A DNA stretch of 64,000 bases from Seohaeicola_A nanhaiensis (GTDB lineage: Bacteria > Pseudomonadota > Alphaproteobacteria > Rhodobacterales > Rhodobacteraceae), in NCBI RefSeq assembly GCF_042654245.1, contig NZ_JBHSGI010000004.1, forward strand, positions 1 to 64,000. Reading direction: 5' to 3'. Shown here in pieces: positions 1-6,885 of this stretch. The notes below the pieces were generated by a model. That model ran no database searches. It had not been told where the DNA came from and worked only from the letters and a program-made list of their open reading frames with translations. Every line of letters starts with the position of its first letter. The stretch's first letter is position 1. The position numbers and the translations under genes are program-made.

Positions 1-160
1 ACGGGAACCGGTCGATCCGAAACGGCCCCGGCATCGGCGACCGTTCGTCGAAGACGATGTTTTCCTCACACCACCGGGTGATGTCCGGCTTTGGCGGCGG
101 CGCCATCGCCTCGGCGATCGCCAGCGCGACGACGCGTTCCGCCGAGGTCAGGAAGCCCAT
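1..160 (-). CDS. Phage terminase large subunit (GpA type), N-terminal part, cut by window edge
   Basis: The ATP-driven DNA-packaging motor and nuclease of a tailed phage; only the first 53 codons lie in the window. Reading left from the ATG at 158-160 gives a protein that starts MGFLTSAERVVALAIAEAM and continues into WCEENIVFDE and PGPFRIDRFP, which I recognise as the N-terminus of GpA-type large terminases. The start lies 7 bases beyond the TGA of the preceding gene, so the two are probably co-transcribed. The location, downstream of a small-terminase gene, supports the call. ATPase and nuclease motifs would lie outside the window and cannot be checked. Confidence 0.75.
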   Translation of the reverse strand, partial: MGFLTSAERVVALAIAEAMAPPPKPDITRWCEENIVFDERSPMPGPFRIDRFP

Positions 161-167
161 GTCGCGG

Positions 168-1076
168 TCAGGCGAATCCGGCGGCCATCAAAGCCGACCT
201 GCACGCGGCGTCCGTCATGGCCTTTCGGGCGGCAGAAGCGGCGGATGGAAGTTCTCGCCCAACAATGGGTTTCTCGCCATTCAACAGCGGCTCCAGGTGA
301 TGGAGCTTCACACCGAAGTCCGGATGTCCCTTCCAGCAGTCCGAAACGCGCTCATACCAATACCAGCTCCCACTTCCCTGCTGCTGAAGCCAGACAGCGT
401 TTTCATGCGGCTTCGTCTGATTTTTGATGCGCCGCCAGTGGCCACGACACCAGTGCAACGGCATGCGGTCACCCGTCGCATCTCCTCCATGTGCGGACTC
501 TGCCACAGAGCCCGGTCGCCAACTTACCCTCGTCCATCCCGCCGACGGCCGGTTCATGGCGCGCTCAAACCGGCGGCGGACTGATCCTGATCCCTGCTGC
601 GACCCTTTTCGGATCAGCCTCGGCTCATTGAGCAGCGACAAAATAAAAGCCATCTTCCAAACCGTTTGCCCGAGACGAATTGTTTTGTCGTCGCTGGTGT
701 CAGCCACCTTGACCGAACTAAAGCTTTCCCCTGCCCGAAAACAGCCGATGAAAGACCGGCAACCCCTTTTAAAGTGGTTAACCTCAACGCCATTTTTCTG
801 GGTAATTCGGATCGGCCACACCCCCAAGCTGCCGGTGGCGAATTCAGTAACAAGTATGACCTCTTCTGCCGGCGGGGTCGCCAAAACGGGAAAATACCAG
901 TCCGATCCGTCCGGCATACCTTTGCCCGCGACCGACAGAGCGAGCTGTTCAGCCGCCGCGACAATTTCCTTTGAGACAAGAATTGTCTGCGCTGAACGAT
1001 GGAAAAAGCCAATCCAGGCAGAGCCCGGGAACCGCGCCTTGTGCGCCAAATACTCTTCGAATGCGGCTGGATGCAT
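168..1076 (-). CDS. Conserved phage protein of unknown function between the terminase genes
   Basis: A 302-residue protein lying between the small and large terminase genes in the same orientation. A GGAGG ribosome site 7 bases before the ATG supports the start. The C-terminal half carries RMPLHWCRGHWRR at residues 204-216, rich in Arg, His and Trp, and later WYWYERVSDCWKGHP; the pattern looks like a nucleic-acid- or metal-binding surface, but I cannot assign a family. The N-terminal half (residues 20-140) has alternating beta-strand-like segments. Position between TerS and TerL suggests a role in packaging or late gene expression; that is inference only. Confidence 0.7.
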   Translation of the reverse strand: MHPAAFEEYLAHKARFPGSAWIGFFHRSAQTILVSKEIVAAAEQLALSVAGKGMPDGSDWYFPVLATPPAEEVILVTEFATGSLGVWPIRITQKNGVEVNHFKRGCRSFIGCFRAGESFSSVKVADTSDDKTIRLGQTVWKMAFILSLLNEPRLIRKGSQQGSGSVRRRFERAMNRPSAGWTRVSWRPGSVAESAHGGDATGDRMPLHWCRGHWRRIKNQTKPHENAVWLQQQGSGSWYWYERVSDCWKGHPDFGVKLHHLEPLLNGEKPIVGRELPSAASAARKAMTDAACRSALMAAGFA

Positions 1077-1089
1077 GCCAACACCTCCC

Positions 1090-1734
1090 TCAGATATCCG
1101 CGACGCGTTCTTCGGCTGTCAGTTGCGCGGCGTCGCCCAGCTCGGTCAGCTTTTCGGTGCGCACCTTCCGATGATCCCGCCAGGTCTCGATCATGATCTG
1201 CCGGGCGGTGCGGTAATCTACCCCCATGCGGTCGGCGATCTTGCGCGCCGCATCCCGCAGCACTGTCTCGAACTCGGCAACTTCCTGCCCGATCAGCTGC
1301 GCGACCTGCCGGTGAACGGCCGAGGCCAAGACAACCGTGCCCTCCGCCTCGGCGTTCGCCCGACGCAGCCTGCGGGCCTCTTCTTCGACTTTCTGGATCC
1401 GGGCCAGCTCATACCGGCCCGGGTCGGTTGATGGAAGCAGATCGCTCTTGCGCTCCTCGCGCGCCGGCGGCGCGTCATCGTCGCTATCTTCATCGATCGA
1501 CGATTGCAGTGCGGCGATACGCTGTTTGGTTTCGGCCCCGTTCCCCAGCAACTGGCCGGGGTCCAGCTTCCGGTTCAGCGCTTGGGCGCAAGCCTTAAGG
1601 TCAAACCGCCGGGCCCGGCCCTCGCCAGAATAGCAGCCGTCGAGCCGACCATCTGCGACAAGCTGGCTGATCCGTCCGCGCGTCAGGTTCAGCTTTGCCG
1701 CCATCTCGCTTGCGGTCAGTCCCGACATCGCCAT
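1090..1734 (-). CDS. Phage terminase small subunit (Nu1-like DNA-packaging protein)
   Basis: The 214-residue product starts with a winged-helix/MerR-like DNA-binding segment (residues 5-50, LTASEMAAKLNLTRGRISQL), followed by an acidic linker (about 75-95) and a charged helical segment (105-150) that would oligomerise. This layout fits Nu1/gpNu1-like small terminases, which bind the packaging site and load the large subunit. The next leftward genes are a conserved phage protein and the GpA-type large terminase, which supports the call. An alternative ATG lies at 1726-1728. Immediately upstream are four TTGTTTA repeats (1742-1799), plausible binding sites for this very protein. Confidence 0.75.
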   Translation of the reverse strand: MAMSGLTASEMAAKLNLTRGRISQLVADGRLDGCYSGEGRARRFDLKACAQALNRKLDPGQLLGNGAETKQRIAALQSSIDEDSDDDAPPAREERKSDLLPSTDPGRYELARIQKVEEEARRLRRANAEAEGTVVLASAVHRQVAQLIGQEVAEFETVLRDAARKIADRMGVDYRTARQIMIETWRDHRKVRTEKLTELGDAAQLTAEERVADI

Positions 1735-1741
1735 TCAGCCC

Positions 1742-1799
1742 TTGTTTACCCTCAACGTTTGTTTAGGCCCCGCCTTGTTTAGGCTTTCCCGAATGTTTA
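1742..1799. repeat. Four iterated TTGTTTA repeats upstream of the small terminase gene
   Basis: TTGTTTA occurs at 1742-1748, 1759-1765 and 1775-1781, and ATGTTTA at 1793-1799, all in the same orientation with starts 17, 16 and 18 bases apart. The middle two extend to TTGTTTAGGC. The array ends 8 bases before the small-terminase ATG and overlaps its ribosome site. Regular spacing of about 1.6 helical turns looks like a multi-site protein-binding array: a cos/pac recognition site or an operator of the late genes. Confidence 0.6.
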
Positions 1800-2054
1800 G
1801 CGCCACGAAACCCACGCGCTCAGCGCCACCGTATACAAAACCCGGCCGGAAGGACCCGAGGGGGTGGGGGTGGTCGCCGATGGGTCGGGGTGGCCCTCCG
1901 CCCCGCCGCTGCAGAGGGCCGTTGTGCTCGCGCCTGTCGGCGGGCGCGCTCCAGGTATTCGAATGATGGCGGGCGGGACTTGCTGCCACTTGCCCCGCCG
2001 CACCACAGGTCCGAGCCACCGATGGGGTGTCTGCTCGCCCGGCTTGATGGAAGA
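1800..2054. other. Non-coding stretch between iteron array and phage tRNA
   Basis: I see no convincing gene here. Open frames that cross it also run straight through the tRNA and have atypical composition. A GTATAC-containing segment near 1832-1837 could be part of a leftward promoter for the terminase genes, but no matching -35 element is clear. A cos or pac site could also lie here. Confidence 0.4.
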
Positions 2055-2129
2055 TGGTTGCCGGGGCGGGGATTGAACCCGCGACCTCCAGCTTATGAGG
2101 CTGGCGAGCTACCGCTGCTCTACCCGGAC
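2055..2129 (-). tRNA. Phage-encoded tRNA-Met-like (anticodon CAT)
   Basis: A full cloverleaf with encoded CCA reads leftward from 2129 to 2055. The D stem is GAGC/GCTC, the anticodon stem CCAGC/GCTGG around loop CTCATAA, and the T stem GCGGG/CCCGC around TTCAATC. Anticodon CAT makes it an elongator Met, initiator or lysidine-type Ile2 tRNA; the anticodon stem lacks the GGG/CCC pairs typical of bacterial initiators. Acceptor pairs 3-70 to 7-66 are intact, but 1-72 (G:A) and 2-71 (U:C) are mismatched. It lies in the prophage between the NusG-like and terminase genes, so it is a phage tRNA. Confidence 0.85.
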
Positions 2130-2162
2130 AGAAGGCCGCGTCGCGCGGCACGTAACCAAATG

Positions 2163-2194
2163 AAAACGCCCGGCCGGGATGATCCCGCCGGGCG
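2163..2194 (-). terminator. Intrinsic terminator after the NusG-like gene
   Basis: A GC-rich hairpin pairs CGCCCGG (2167-2173) with CCGGGCG (2188-2194) and extends inward through CGGGAT/ATCCCG. On the leftward strand the stem is followed by TTTTCATTT. It separates the NusG-like gene from the tRNA and the terminase genes, exactly where an antitermination-controlled stop would sit. Confidence 0.65.
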
Positions 2195-2330
2195 TAATGA
2201 AGGCCTGCATGTTCGGGCGTTTGGAACCCGAAGTCGCCGCCCACCCGCCGGGGCGCTGCTGCGTCTGACGCAGGGGCTGGCCGGCATGAGGCTCTTGGGA
2301 TGCGAAACTAGGCGAGCGATTCGCAGCTTG

Positions 2331-2972
2331 TCAAGGTGTCTTCTGAACGGCGGTCAAACTGGTCTGCTCGGCCTCCACGACGATCTCATGCCCGAAGAGG
2401 TGCAGCTTGACCTTAGCGCCACCGTGCGCATTCAGTTCCTCGACCCGGCCTTGTTGGCCCTCGAACATGCCAGCGTCGAACATCGCGCCACCACCGATCC
2501 GTAGCAACGGGTTGCACCGTCGAGCTGCCTCAGCTGCCTCGTCCAGGCTGCGCATGGCGTGCAACGCGCGCAGGTCTGTCGGCTTCACCACACCCCATCT
2601 GATCCCGTAAACGGTATCGGAACAGAGCGCCCCAATCACGAATGGCGAAGTCACAACGAGATGCTCAACCGGATCGCCAGGGAAGCGCGCAAAGACATAT
2701 CCGGGCAGGTATCGCGTCTTGCGCACCTCTTCCACGCCGTAGCGGACGACCCGCCGTTTAAGCACCGGGTGGAAGGCATATACACCCCGCCGCTTGAGCC
2801 AGGCCTCGGCTTGATCCTCGCGCTGAGGCGGGACGCGCAGCGCATACCAGCGCATGACGCTCGGTCGGAATATGACCCGATTTCCGGTGTCCGGCCCGTT
2901 GCAATAGCGGGCTTCCAGATCCGACACGAGATCGGCGTCGAAGGCCTTTGCGGCGGGCAGTTTTGCCATCAT
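2331..2972 (-). CDS. Phage NusG-like transcription antitermination factor
   Basis: The 213-residue product has a NusG N-terminal (NGN) domain at about residues 40-115 (RWYALRVPPQREDQAEAWL, then KTRYLPGYVFARF) and a KOW-like segment at about 162-200 (GAMFDAGMFEGQQGRVEEL). NusG-family proteins bind the RNA polymerase clamp and promote elongation or antitermination; specialised paralogues such as RfaH act on single operons. Its start overlaps the stop of the preceding gene (ATGATG). It is the last gene before an intrinsic terminator and the tRNA/terminase region, so an operon-specific late antiterminator (a functional analogue of lambda Q) is a reasonable inference. About 38 extra residues precede the NGN domain. 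Confidence 0.8.
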   Translation of the reverse strand: MMAKLPAAKAFDADLVSDLEARYCNGPDTGNRVIFRPSVMRWYALRVPPQREDQAEAWLKRRGVYAFHPVLKRRVVRYGVEEVRKTRYLPGYVFARFPGDPVEHLVVTSPFVIGALCSDTVYGIRWGVVKPTDLRALHAMRSLDEAAEAARRCNPLLRIGGGAMFDAGMFEGQQGRVEELNAHGGAKVKLHLFGHEIVVEAEQTSLTAVQKTP

Positions 2973-3544
2973 GCCTGCACCTGCCCCACCAGAGCCTCGA
3001 CCCGCGCAAAGGTGCGCTCATACCAATCGATCCACGCCGCCTCATCGCCGCGCAGCGGGATTTCGCGCCGGCGACGATCGAGGATCAGCTCCCGGCGTTC
3101 ATGGTGTTCACGGGCCCGCACAGCCACCAGCTCCTTGTCGCGCGGCGTCACCGGCGGCCGCTTTTTGGTCTCCCAGAACTGGAATTCGGCCACCAGTCGC
3201 CCGGCCGCCAGCGCCTCGCGCCCTGCCGCCGAGGCGAACCAGCGGAGCAGCTCCGGCACCTCCTCGAGCGGGCGCGGATGAAACGCCTCGGCCAGGCCGA
3301 TGATTGTGACATAGGCCGGCCAGAAACACCGTGCGCTGCCCTCGCCCTTGGTCAGCAGCGCCGACTTCAGCACGGTCAGAGCATCGTCGCCGAGATAGGC
3401 CAGCCCATCCGCCAGCCGCGTCAGCGCCCGCTTGGCCTCATCCTCGCTGGTCGCCTTCGGAAAGCGAAACCCGGCCTCGGTCAGCGGATCGATCAGCAGG
3501 CGGCGCACCCGGTCGCGCTTGGTTTCGTCAGCTTCTGCGCTCAT
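2969..3544 (-). CDS. Phage protein of unknown function next to the replication initiator
   Basis: A 191-residue, largely alpha-helical, charged protein with no motif I recognise. It lies between the replication-initiator gene (12-base gap) and the NusG-like gene (4-base overlap). In phages of this layout the gene after an O-like initiator often encodes a helicase loader or another replication accessory factor, but I see no Walker A motif, so that role is not supported here. Confidence 0.65.
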   Translation of the reverse strand: MSAEADETKRDRVRRLLIDPLTEAGFRFPKATSEDEAKRALTRLADGLAYLGDDALTVLKSALLTKGEGSARCFWPAYVTIIGLAEAFHPRPLEEVPELLRWFASAAGREALAAGRLVAEFQFWETKKRPPVTPRDKELVAVRAREHHERRELILDRRRREIPLRGDEAAWIDWYERTFARVEALVGQVQA

Positions 3545-3556
3545 TTCGGCCCCCTC

Positions 3557-4264
3557 TCAGCTCAAGCCGTTTCGGTGGATTTCGTCCTCGGAGATCAGCT
3601 TTTCCGAGACCAGGCACTCGCAAACCCGCTTCGGAACCTGGTCGAAATTCACGGCTCCACCGGACCGGATGTGCCGGGCAACGTCGGTTGCCATGCCCCG
3701 CTCTTCAGCCGTGAAAAACGGCCCTCGCGTGTGCGCGCGCGGGTTAGTTACTGGTTTATTACAGGTTCTCTCTCCAGCCGGCTGGAGACGGCTCACCCCT
3801 GAAATTGGAGACGGCTCACCCCCTAAATTGGAGTCGGCTCCGTCTCCAATATTTGGAGTCGGCTCTTGCCGCGTTCCGGCTCCAATATTTGGAGTCGGCT
3901 TGGCCCGATTTCCGACTCCATTTCTTGGAGACGGCTTTCGGGGTTTTCCGGCTCCAATATGTGGAGACGGCTTTTGCGGTTCGTCCAGTTCAAACCCCAG
4001 GATGTATCGGGTCGGCCGCTGCCGATGCGTATTTCCGTCGCGCTCCCGATGCCGCCGAATAATCCCCTTCGTTTCCAGCGCGTTGAGAGCGTTATTTAAA
4101 GTGCCATTTGAAACTCCGCACACCTTCAGAAGATAGGCCTGCGTAGGGAAACAGCCCTGCGACGGGTTGTGGCAATCGCACAGGTGAAACAGCACGCGAA
4201 ACTCGCTGGCCCCGAGCAGGTGCGCGTCGAGATCGGCGAGCCAAGTGGTGGCGCGATGGCTCAT
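3557..4264 (-). CDS. Phage replication initiator (O-like, helix-turn-helix) containing origin iterons
   Basis: The 235-residue product has a winged-helix DNA-binding domain at about residues 18-75 (PTQAYLLKVCGVSNGTLNNAL and ETKGIIRRHRERDG) like phage O/RepA-type initiators. A low-complexity middle (about 97-160) repeats units such as PTPNIGAG, followed by a C-terminal domain (165-235). The middle is encoded by the repeat array at 3783-3972, so the origin lies inside the gene as in lambda O. The ATG at 4262-4264 has GGGGTGA just upstream and overlaps the stop of an 18-codon reading frame (ATGA); a TTG at 4286-4288 is an alternative start. Confidence 0.75.
   Translation of the reverse strand: MSHRATTWLADLDAHLLGASEFRVLFHLCDCHNPSQGCFPTQAYLLKVCGVSNGTLNNALNALETKGIIRRHRERDGNTHRQRPTRYILGFELDEPQKPSPHIGAGKPRKPSPRNGVGNRAKPTPNIGAGTRQEPTPNIGDGADSNLGGEPSPISGVSRLQPAGERTCNKPVTNPRAHTRGPFFTAEERGMATDVARHIRSGGAVNFDQVPKRVCECLVSEKLISEDEIHRNGLS
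3783..3972. repeat. Iteron array inside the replication gene: probable phage origin of replication
   Basis: TGGAGWCGGCT occurs seven times in one orientation, starting at 3783, 3806, 3829, 3854, 3890, 3926 and 3962. The first three are 23 bases apart and the last four 36 apart. In several later units an inverted CTCCAA or CTCCA precedes TTGGAG, making palindromes such as CTCCAATATTTGGAG (around 3844-3858 and 3880-3894). Iterons inside an O-like gene are the classical form of a lambdoid origin. Confidence 0.7.
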
Positions 4265-4317
4265 GCCGTCACCCCACGCGGGCCACAAATGGATATCCGG
4301 GCGTATCGCCTGCTCAT
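4261..4317 (-). CDS. Possible 18-residue leader peptide of the replication gene
   Basis: A perfect AAGGAGG ribosome site (4321-4327) stands 3 bases before an ATG at 4315-4317. The frame MSRRYARISICGPRGVTA ends in a TGA that overlaps the ATG of the replication initiator (ATGA). The strongest ribosome site of this part of the operon thus serves a tiny frame, which suggests translational coupling. It may be only a coupling device. Confidence 0.4.
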   Translation of the reverse strand: MSRRYARISICGPRGVTA

Positions 4318-4374
4318 AGTCCCTCCTTCTTCGCCCGTCTTCGGGGCGATTGTCTTACCGAGCCGCAGCTCGTG

Positions 4375-4770
4375 TCAGCGGTCCGATACCGCAGCCACCC
4401 GCGCGCGCCTGTCGCGCAACCAGCCGGCCGCAAGCGTCGAATAGTAGTTGCGCCCTGCCCGGCTCAGATCGCCCAGCGGTGAGCCCTTGGGGGCATAGCG
4501 CCCCATCTGCCAGGCCAGCAGCGCCGGCGCGGCGCGATGGCCGATCGAGCGGAACTCGCGATCGCCCACCGCACGGCAGGCGTCGCTGCAATAGAGCTGC
4601 CACGGCCGACGCATATCGAAACGCGCCGAACAGCCGGGGTTCAGGCACATACCCGGCGCAATTAGCGGGTGTGCTGCCAGAGCTGTCTGCGCGACGGTCT
4701 GGAACGGCTCCGGAGAAAAATGCACTGCCAGTGCATTCGCAACTCCGACCTGTCCGGGGCGAGCGCTCAT
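4375..4770 (-). CDS. Small phage zinc-finger-like protein
   Basis: A 131-residue product with a likely zinc site, CLNPGC followed 18 residues later by CSDAC (about residues 41-68), and a basic C-terminus. The start ATG at 4768-4770 overlaps the stop of the preceding ASCH-like gene (ATGA), so I prefer it to upstream starts. It lies in the early leftward operon, 58 bases before the leader frame of the replication initiator. Function unknown; nucleic-acid binding is likely. Confidence 0.6.
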   Translation of the reverse strand: MSARPGQVGVANALAVHFSPEPFQTVAQTALAAHPLIAPGMCLNPGCSARFDMRRPWQLYCSDACRAVGDREFRSIGHRAAPALLAWQMGRYAPKGSPLGDLSRAGRNYYSTLAAGWLRDRRARVAAVSDR

Positions 4771-5174
4771 GACGCCCCCGGATCGGCCGTCTCTGGGCCG
4801 CTCAGCGCCTGTGCTGGATCCCAGACGATCTGGGTCATATCGCACACGGGAAGCCCATATCGGCGATCGAACCAGGCCTGCAGGTTCCCGAAATTGGCAA
4901 AGCCCTCGATCTGGGCCAGCGTGGTGTAATAGGCTGGGTTCGTCTTGAAGACACCATCCGCCCAGACACCCTTCGCGTGTATCTCGATCGGCACGGACCG
5001 CTCGCAGGGCACCCGCAGCAGAAGCCGCGAGCTGCGCGTGCGCAGCCCGGTGTAGAGCTGAAGCTCTTCCCCCGCCCTCGCGTGGCGACGCTTGCCGTTC
5101 GGCCGGATCGTCGAGCGCTTGAGGCCCGCCTCGATCGGGCCCGCAAATTCCGGCTGGAAGTTATAGGCGACCAT
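4767..5174 (-). CDS. ASCH/PUA-like phage protein
   Basis: The 135-residue product begins MVAYNFQPEFAGPIEAGLK and continues STIRPNGKRRHARAGEELQLYTGLR. The pattern of a short strand, K.STIR, then a G.(E/D).L.LYTG strand resembles ASCH domains, RNA-binding beta-barrels related to PUA. ATGA overlaps link it to the methyltransferase gene upstream and the zinc-finger gene downstream. A TTG just upstream could also start it. RNA binding is inferred from the fold only. Confidence 0.6.
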   Translation of the reverse strand: MVAYNFQPEFAGPIEAGLKRSTIRPNGKRRHARAGEELQLYTGLRTRSSRLLLRVPCERSVPIEIHAKGVWADGVFKTNPAYYTTLAQIEGFANFGNLQAWFDRRYGLPVCDMTQIVWDPAQALSGPETADPGAS

Positions 5175-5932
5175 CAATCGCCCTCCGCCAGATCGAGCAG
5201 TCCGCCCGCAGGCGGCAGCAAGTGATCGGGAACCGGAGGATAGTCCCCAGGCCGCGTCAGGGCGCGACGGCAGGGCGGGATGCGGACCAGCTCAGAGAAA
5301 CCGGCGCTCTCGCGATAGAAGACCAGCCAGCAGTAGGCCGTCGCGCTCGAAGGCTTCTTGATCTCGACCGTGACGTCGCCTGTGACCTTGTCGACCCTCT
5401 CGTGCCGGATCGGAATATCCGGATCCAGCAGGACGCCCTGCCAGATGACCACCCGCTCCACGAACGGCAGGAACACATCCTCCGGCCGGTCGCGGAACAG
5501 GGTCTCATAGCGCTCCAGGCCTTCGACAAAGGCCACGCGAACGAAGACAGCGACACCGCGCCGGGCATATTTCAGGCCTTGTCGGATGAAGTCGTCGGCC
5601 AGGCGGAAGGGCGGATTAGTGATCACCCAATCGACGTCCGGAGCATCCTGCGACCAATCGACCAGAAAGTCTGAAACAGCGCCCTGCCCCGAATATCCGT
5701 AGTCGTGGACATCCGTCGCATGCACGCGATCGAAATATTCGCCGAGCGGCTGCGCCATATAGCCCCGGTTGCAGGCAGGCTCCCAGACTTCCTGAAGGTG
5801 CAGCAACTCGCCACGACTCCGCAGGAACTCGCAGAGCGCCCGCGTCGCCCATGGCGCGGTTGGGAAGTCGTCGAGGCTGTCGTGCGCCTCGGCACGCTGC
5901 TGCATCACGGCGCTGGAACGGTTCTGGGCCAT
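5174..5932 (-). CDS. Phage DNA N6-adenine methyltransferase
   Basis: The 252-residue protein carries a SAM-binding motif variant (WEPACNRGYM, about residues 50-59) and the catalytic motif NPPF within DWVITNPPF (about 101-109), the signature of amino-methyltransferases. The remainder fits a small orphan phage MTase; no restriction partner is nearby. Such enzymes protect phage DNA from host restriction or mark it for replication and packaging. It sits mid-operon, with TGATG coupling to the HTH gene upstream and ATGA to the gene downstream. Confidence 0.75.
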   Translation of the reverse strand: MAQNRSSAVMQQRAEAHDSLDDFPTAPWATRALCEFLRSRGELLHLQEVWEPACNRGYMAQPLGEYFDRVHATDVHDYGYSGQGAVSDFLVDWSQDAPDVDWVITNPPFRLADDFIRQGLKYARRGVAVFVRVAFVEGLERYETLFRDRPEDVFLPFVERVVIWQGVLLDPDIPIRHERVDKVTGDVTVEIKKPSSATAYCWLVFYRESAGFSELVRIPPCRRALTRPGDYPPVPDHLLPPAGGLLDLAEGD

Positions 5933-6210
5933 CAGATCAGCCCATCCCGACGAGCCAGCACGCGCAGGTGCTGGACCTGGTTGTCCGTCAAGTTCAGCCG
6001 AGCGGCGATGGCGCCAGCGGTGCAGCCATTTCGGTACATCTCAACGAAGCGGGCGAGATTGTTGACGGTCTCGGCCGTGCGCGGGGGACCCGTCCGTGTC
6101 GAAAGGTCCACCATATCCGCGCGCCGCCACCGGCGCTTCACCAGATCGGCATCGGCGATCATCTGGTCGCGCAGCGCGGCCTGCGGGTCTGTATGCGTCG
6201 CCCCGGCCAT
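5932..6210 (-). CDS. Small HTH phage protein, copy 2 of a tandem pair
   Basis: A 92-residue protein whose C-terminus (AGAIAARLNLTDNQVQHLR...DGLI) reads as a helix-turn-helix. It is clearly paralogous to the neighbour at 6210-6491: both share DPQAALRDQMIADA, then K.RW, ETV.NLA, and end in GLI. TGATG junctions with both neighbours point to translational coupling. Probably a DNA-binding regulator or replication accessory protein; no closer assignment is possible. Confidence 0.6.
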   Translation of the reverse strand: MAGATHTDPQAALRDQMIADADLVKRRWRRADMVDLSTRTGPPRTAETVNNLARFVEMYRNGCTAGAIAARLNLTDNQVQHLRVLARRDGLI

Positions 6211-6491
6211 CAGATCAGCCCGTTCCGACGCAGCACATAGCGCAGCCGCGCGGCCTGACTGTCGGTGATGTTCAGGCGCCGGGTGATATCGCCCCGCTTC
6301 ACCCCCGCGCGCAGAAGCGAGAGGTAGGGCGCAAGATTGGCCACAGTCTCGGGCGCCTTCTGGCGCATGTGCCGGGGCGGCTTGCCGTCGACCATCTGCG
6401 CCTTGTCCCAGCGGCGCTTGATCAGCTCCGCATCGGCGATCATCTGGTCGCGCAGCGCGGCCTGCGGGTCGAGAGCGGCGGGGACTGTCAT
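6210..6491 (-). CDS. Small HTH phage protein, copy 1 of a tandem pair
   Basis: A 93-residue product starting MTVPAALDPQAALRDQM with a C-terminal helix-turn-helix (KRGDITRRLNITDSQAARLR). It is a paralogue of the next gene (5932-6210). The ATG at 6489-6491 is preferred because the same CTGATCTGATG motif occurs at both gene junctions, a trace of tandem duplication. A longer frame begins at 6560 but has an unlike composition. Confidence 0.6.
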   Translation of the reverse strand: MTVPAALDPQAALRDQMIADAELIKRRWDKAQMVDGKPPRHMRQKAPETVANLAPYLSLLRAGVKRGDITRRLNITDSQAARLRYVLRRNGLI

Positions 6492-6885
6492 CAGATCACC
6501 CCCCTTGGTTGCCGGGCCAGCGACTGCGAAACGCTGACCCGGCCAGTAAAGCCGCGACACTGAAAATCGCGGCCCTCCTTGGCAGCGGGCTCATCGGTGT
6601 CCAAACCCCACGCTGCCGACATCGCCATTAGGAGATTGGTCCCATGGCAATTCAAACTCGCCCCGAAAAGCGGGCGCGGGACAAACCCGCGCCCGGAGTT
6701 GACAGGGAGGTGGGGGCGACATCCTGCGCGACCGCGCGCCCCCCGGTCACGGCTACCCGCGGCATCAGATGATGCCCCCGCGCGGACGTTGGAAAAGGGG
6801 CGCGGCGATGGACCACCGCGCCCAAGGTTCCCGCCCGTGCGCATAGGGGCGCACGGGTCGAGGCAGTATGTCGGGCGGGTGGCCA
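6492..6885 (-). other. Interval with two strong hairpins and no clear gene
   Basis: A leftward open frame (6886 to 6491) is coupled by TGATG at both ends, but its composition is poor and a terminator-like hairpin lies inside it. Other short frames exist: a 43-codon rightward one with AGGAG before the ATG at 6643, and a 32-codon leftward hydrophobic one. A second hairpin pairs CCCGTGCGC with GCGCACGGG around 6833-6856. I cannot decide which, if any, is translated; the interval may be mainly regulatory. Confidence 0.4.
6666..6695 (-). terminator. Terminator-like hairpin in the early leftward operon
   Basis: A perfect 10-bp stem, CGGGCGCGGG (6671-6680) with CCCGCGCCCG (6686-6695), has a 5-base loop. 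On the leftward strand it is followed by CTTTTC. It could attenuate transcription from the Cro-like and DNA-binding genes into the replication genes, like tR1 of lambda. Confidence 0.5.

Noticed and set aside
1735..2244. A 169-codon leftward frame upstream of the small terminase
   Set aside because: It runs straight through the phage tRNA and the terminator.
3783..3972. CRISPR array
   Set aside because: The repeats are short, spaced irregularly (23 then 36), lie inside a gene and have no variable spacers; no cas genes are present.
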